A DNA stretch of 9,529 nt from Pseudomonadota bacterium. Its GTDB lineage: Bacteria > Pseudomonadota > Alphaproteobacteria > Rhizobiales > Hyphomicrobiaceae. The stretch covers positions 1 to 9,529 of the forward strand of contig JAEZBZ010000305.1 of NCBI GenBank assembly GCA_023412745.1. Reading direction: 5' to 3'. Shown piece after piece: positions 7,179 through 9,529 of the stretch (positions are counted from its first letter, which is position 1; each line of letters begins with the position of its first letter). The notes beneath the pieces were generated by a model. That model was not told the origin of the DNA, ran no database searches, and was given only the letters and a program-made list of their open reading frames with translations. Both the position numbers and the translations under genes were made by a program.

Positions 7179-7208
7179 TTGCGTCGGTTTCGAATAATGA
7201 CGTTATAG
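7179..7208 (+). promoter_or_regulatory. Weak promoter candidate for the ICMT-like gene
   Basis: TTGCGT (7179-7184) and TTATAG (7203-7208) are 18 bases apart and would start transcription about 25 bases before ATG 7240. The -10 element overlaps the -10 of the opposing dehydrogenase promoter. The matches are partial, so this is tentative. Confidence 0.25.
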
Positions 7209-7230
7209 GTGGTCCGCCCGCTATTGTCAG
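7202..7230 (-). promoter_or_regulatory. Sigma70-like promoter for isovaleryl-CoA dehydrogenase
   Basis: On the minus strand CTGACA (7225-7230) and TATAAC (7202-7207) each match the consensus hexamer at five of six bases and are separated by exactly 17 bases. Transcription would start near 7195, giving a leader of about 60 bases before ATG 7133. This is the best-formed promoter in the window. Confidence 0.55.
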
Positions 7231-7234
7231 GAAG
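7229..7234 (+). promoter_or_regulatory. Ribosome binding site of the ICMT-like gene
   Basis: AGGAAG ends 5 bases before ATG 7240, supporting this start. It overlaps the -35 hexamer of the opposing promoter. Confidence 0.55.
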
Positions 7235-7239
7235 CCCGC

Positions 7240-7728
7240 ATGACAGACAGCACGCCCACCCCGGAGTTCGAGCGGCCAAGCAGGTTCCCCTGGCCGCCCG
7301 TGCTGCTTGCGGCAACGGTTGCAGCCGCCTGGCTGCTGAACATCTACCTGCCGCTGGAATGGCCCGGCATGGACGACACCGCCGCGCGGTTCGCCGGGTT
7401 GGGGCTCGGCGCGGCTGGCATCGCGCTGCTCATCTGGTCGGCGATCACACTGCGCCGGGCCCGCACCACCGTGCTGCCGCATGCGGGCTCGACGGCGCTC
7501 GTTACCGACGGGCCCTATCGCTTTCGCCGCAATCCGATCTATCTGGCCGACATCCTCATCCTGTTCGGGCTGGCGGAGCTGACCAAGATCATCTGGCTGG
7601 TGATCCTGACACCAATGTTCGCGCTGTTGGTGATCTGGCTGGCGATCCTGCCCGAGGAGCGCCACCTCGAAGCCCGTTTCGGCGACGCTTACCGCGCCTA
7701 CAAGGAGCGGACGCGCCGGCTGATTTAG
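7240..7728 (+). CDS. Isoprenylcysteine carboxyl methyltransferase (ICMT/PEMT-like) membrane protein
   Basis: A 162-residue integral membrane protein of the ICMT/phospholipid methyltransferase-like family, whose members use S-adenosylmethionine within the inner membrane. Hydrophobic segments lie at about residues 19-38, 52-70, 98-113 and 116-137, the last two forming the usual helical hairpin. The diagnostic C-terminal half is clear: VTDGPYRFRRNPIYLA (88-103, with the conserved Arg-Asn-Pro-hydrophobic-Tyr) and, after the hairpin, PEERHLEARFGDAYRAYKER, whose Glu pair and Arg/Tyr residues belong to the cofactor-binding region. Length suits bacterial members. Bacteria mostly lack prenylated CaaX proteins, so the true substrate is unknown and the family name should not be taken as the reaction. 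It is divergent from the dehydrogenase gene and is followed by a palindromic element and hrpB. Family is confident, function is not. Confidence 0.85.
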   Translation: MTDSTPTPEFERPSRFPWPPVLLAATVAAAWLLNIYLPLEWPGMDDTAARFAGLGLGAAGIALLIWSAITLRRARTTVLPHAGSTALVTDGPYRFRRNPIYLADILILFGLAELTKIIWLVILTPMFALLVIWLAILPEERHLEARFGDAYRAYKERTRRLI

Positions 7729-7737
7729 GGGGAAACC

Positions 7738-7789
7738 GTCATCCCGGAGCTCGTGGATGGCTGGATCCCGGCACAAGGCTCGGGATGAC
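7738..7789. repeat. Imperfect palindromic intergenic element
   Basis: GTCATCCCG (7738-7746) pairs perfectly with CGGGATGAC (7781-7789). After one bulged G the stem extends by AGC/GCT, giving about 12 bp around a 27-base interior that holds further GGATCC-type sequence. The GTCATCCC...GGGATGAC ends resemble dispersed palindromic repeats that I recall from alphaproteobacterial intergenic regions. It lies 9 bases after the ICMT-like stop, so it could also act as a transcript end or stabiliser. Copy number elsewhere in the genome cannot be seen here. Confidence 0.6.
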
Positions 7790-7833
7790 ATTTGAAACAA
7801 CAGCCATTTCGCCCATCACATGTCGCGCCACTG

Positions 7834-7864
7834 TTGACGCAGCCGGTCGAATGCCGCGTATCTC
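7834..7864 (+). promoter_or_regulatory. Tentative hrpB promoter
   Basis: TTGACG (7834-7839) matches the -35 consensus at five of six bases. The -10 is poor: TATCTC (7859-7864) at 19 bases spacing or CGTATC (7857-7862) at 17. If TATCTC is used, transcription would start at or next to the hrpB ATG. Confidence 0.25.
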
Positions 7865-7870
7865 CCGCCC

Positions 7871-9529
7871 ATGACATTCGACACGCCGCTGCCCATCGAC
7901 GCCGTATTGCCGGACATCGCCGCTGCGATGGCTAACGGTACGGCTGCCGTACTGGTGGCGCCTCCGGGTGCGGGCAAGACGACCCGCGTGCCGCTAGCCT
8001 TGCTCTCGGCGAACTGGTTGAAGGGGGCCAAAATCCTGGTTCTGGAACCGCGCCGCCTCGCCGCCCGCGCCGCTGCCGACCGCATGGCGCTGACGCTTGG
8101 CGAACAGGTTGGAGATACTGTTGGCCTGCGCGCACGCCTCAGCTCGAAGGTCGGGCCGCGCACGCGCATCGAAGTGATCACCGAGGGCGTCTTCACCCGC
8201 ATGATCCTTGACGATCCGGAACTGTCCGGCGTCGGCGCGGTGCTGTTCGATGAATTCCACGGACGTTCGCTGGATGCCGACCTCGGCCTGGCGCTGGCCC
8301 TCGATGCCCGCGGCGCGCTGCGCGAGGATCTGCGCGTGCTCGTCATGTCGGCGACGCTCGACGGCGCGCGGGTGGCGCGCCTGCTCGGCGATGCCCCGGT
8401 GATCGAAAGCGAAGGCCGCGCGTTTCCGGTCGACACCCGTTATACCGGCCGCGATCCGGTACAGCGCATCGAAGACCAGATGACAGCGGCGGTTGTCACT
8501 GCGCTGCGCGCCGAGCCGGGCTCGATCCTGGCGTTCCTGCCGGGACAGGGCGAAATCCGCCGTGTCGCCGAACGGCTGGCGGAACGGATCAGCGACCCGA
8601 ACGTCAGCGTCGTCGCCCTGCACGGCGGCCTCGATATGCGCGTGCAGGATGCAGCCGTCGCACCCGCGGCGCCGGGCCAGCGCAAGGTCGTACTGGCCAC
8701 CGCCATTGCCGAAACCTCGCTGACCATCGAGGGTGTGCGCATCGTCATCGACAGCGGCCTCGCGCGTGTCCCGCGCTATGAGCCCGACGTCGGCATCACG
8801 CGGCTGGCAACCGTACGGGTATCGCGGGCGTCCGCTGATCAGCGGCGGGGACGCGCCGGCCGCACAGAACCCGGTGTCTGCTATCGGCTGTGGGACGAGC
8901 CCGCGACGACCAGTCTCGCGCCTTTCGCCGAGCCGGAAATCAGCAACGCCGATTTGACCGGCCTGCTGCTCGATTGCACCGCCTGGGGTGCTAATGATCC
9001 GCGCCAGCTCACCTGGCTCGACCCGCCGGGCGAGGCACCGCTGGCGGCGGCGCGGCGTGAGTTGCAGCAGCTCGGCGCGCTTGATACGGAGGGCCGGATT
9101 ACCCCGCTCGGCCAGCGCATCCGTGGACTGGCCTTGCCGCCGCGCTTGTCGTGCATGGTACTGAAGGCAGCCGAAATGGGCGCAGCCAACGATGCCGCGG
9201 ATATTGCCGCCGTCATTGTCGAACGCGGCTTGGGCGGTAGTGATACGGACCTCGCCGCGCGCCTGAGCGCATTCCGGCGCGACCGCGGGCGGCGCGCGCA
9301 GGAGATGCGGCGGCTGGCGCAAAGCTGGGCCAGGACCGCGCAATCAAGACCATCGGCTTCGTCCGACATGTCGGTCGCCGCGCTGCTGGCGCTGGCCTAT
9401 CCCGATCGCATCGCCAAGGCGCGCGGTGCGCCCGGCCAATTCCTGCTCGCCAGCGGGCGCGGCGCGGCGCTCGACGCCGCCGATCCGCTGATGCGGTCGC
9501 AGTTTCTGGTCGTGGCTGAGCTCCAAGGC
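7871..9529 (+). CDS. hrpB: ATP-dependent helicase HrpB, truncated by window end
   Basis: 553 codons of a DEAH-box-like superfamily 2 helicase, open to the right edge; family members run to roughly 800 residues, so the C-terminal third is missing. Motifs in order: Walker A PPGAGKTT (31-38), Ia LEPRRLAARAAADR (58-71), Ib TEGVFTRMI (104-112), II DEFH (127-130), III SATLDG (160-165), IV ILAFLPGQGEI (219-229), V LATAIAETSLTIEG (275-288), VI QRRGRAGRT (324-332). A winged-helix and ratchet region follows. DEFH and the QRRGRAGRTEPGVCYRLW block fit HrpB. Residue 131, after DEFH, is Gly where Glu is usual. An in-frame TGA at 7835 and no other start codon between fix ATG 7871 as the first possible start, yet no Shine-Dalgarno sequence precedes it. 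HrpB is thought to act on RNA, but its role in most bacteria is unsettled. No frameshift was found. Confidence 0.92.
   Translation, partial: MTFDTPLPIDAVLPDIAAAMANGTAAVLVAPPGAGKTTRVPLALLSANWLKGAKILVLEPRRLAARAAADRMALTLGEQVGDTVGLRARLSSKVGPRTRIEVITEGVFTRMILDDPELSGVGAVLFDEFHGRSLDADLGLALALDARGALREDLRVLVMSATLDGARVARLLGDAPVIESEGRAFPVDTRYTGRDPVQRIEDQMTAAVVTALRAEPGSILAFLPGQGEIRRVAERLAERISDPNVSVVALHGGLDMRVQDAAVAPAAPGQRKVVLATAIAETSLTIEGVRIVIDSGLARVPRYEPDVGITRLATVRVSRASADQRRGRAGRTEPGVCYRLWDEPATTSLAPFAEPEISNADLTGLLLDCTAWGANDPRQLTWLDPPGEAPLAAARRELQQLGALDTEGRITPLGQRIRGLALPPRLSCMVLKAAEMGAANDAADIAAVIVERGLGGSDTDLAARLSAFRRDRGRRAQEMRRLAQSWARTAQSRPSASSDMSVAALLALAYPDRIAKARGAPGQFLLASGRGAALDAADPLMRSQFLVVAELQG

Noticed and set aside
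7994..9343. 449-codon open frame on the minus strand opposite hrpB
   Set aside because: It is a shadow of hrpB, which has all helicase motifs. The antisense product is compositionally biased and has no recognisable motif.
1..9529. A novel defence, mobile or biosynthetic system
   Set aside because: No integrase, transposase, toxin-antitoxin pair, reverse transcriptase, CRISPR array, tRNA attachment site or biosynthetic cluster was seen. Each gene has a recognisable ordinary family and the strand layout is of independent units.

Overview
The window looks like chromosomal DNA from a GC-rich alphaproteobacterium. Support comes from the codon bias, an HrpB helicase, an oxygen-dependent coproporphyrinogen oxidase (HemF), an isovaleryl-CoA dehydrogenase, and a short charged protein resembling the DUF6481 family, which I recall mainly from Sphingomonadales. 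The order-level placement is inference and was not tested by any search. No phage, transposon, CRISPR or RNA gene was seen. Most of the window reads as housekeeping or ordinary accessory metabolism.

Layout. (1) Bases 1-1276, plus strand: the C-terminal end of an ABC ATPase overlapping a HlyD/DevB-type periplasmic adaptor. Together they look like part of an ABC efflux or secretion system whose remainder lies upstream. (2) Bases 1298-4260, minus strand: a DnaQ-like DEDDh exonuclease with a C-terminal BRCT domain, preceded by a complete MsbA-like ABC half-transporter. (3) Bases 4552-5460, plus strand: hemF, divergent from the transporter across a 291-bp gap and closed by a near-ideal hairpin shared with the convergent neighbour. 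(4) Bases 5494-7133, minus strand: a DUF6481-like coiled protein downstream of isovaleryl-CoA dehydrogenase. (5) Bases 7240-7728, plus strand: a small membrane methyltransferase of the isoprenylcysteine carboxyl methyltransferase type, divergent from the dehydrogenase. The 106-bp gap between them holds a good sigma70-like promoter for the dehydrogenase. (6) Bases 7738-7789: an imperfect palindrome of the intergenic-repeat kind. (7) Bases 7871-9529, plus strand: hrpB, running off the right edge with all helicase motifs but an altered residue after motif II.

The genes do not form one pathway. The only functional pair visible is ATPase plus adaptor. The others are separate transcription units: haem synthesis, leucine catabolism, export, nucleic acid processing. 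I found no convincing undescribed system. The points most worth checking are the HrpB motif II change, the exonuclease-BRCT fusion, the out-of-frame overlap at the left edge, the opposed promoters at 7179-7230 and the palindromic repeat at 7738-7789. All coding positions were read by eye; the product names rest on motif recognition, not database searches.
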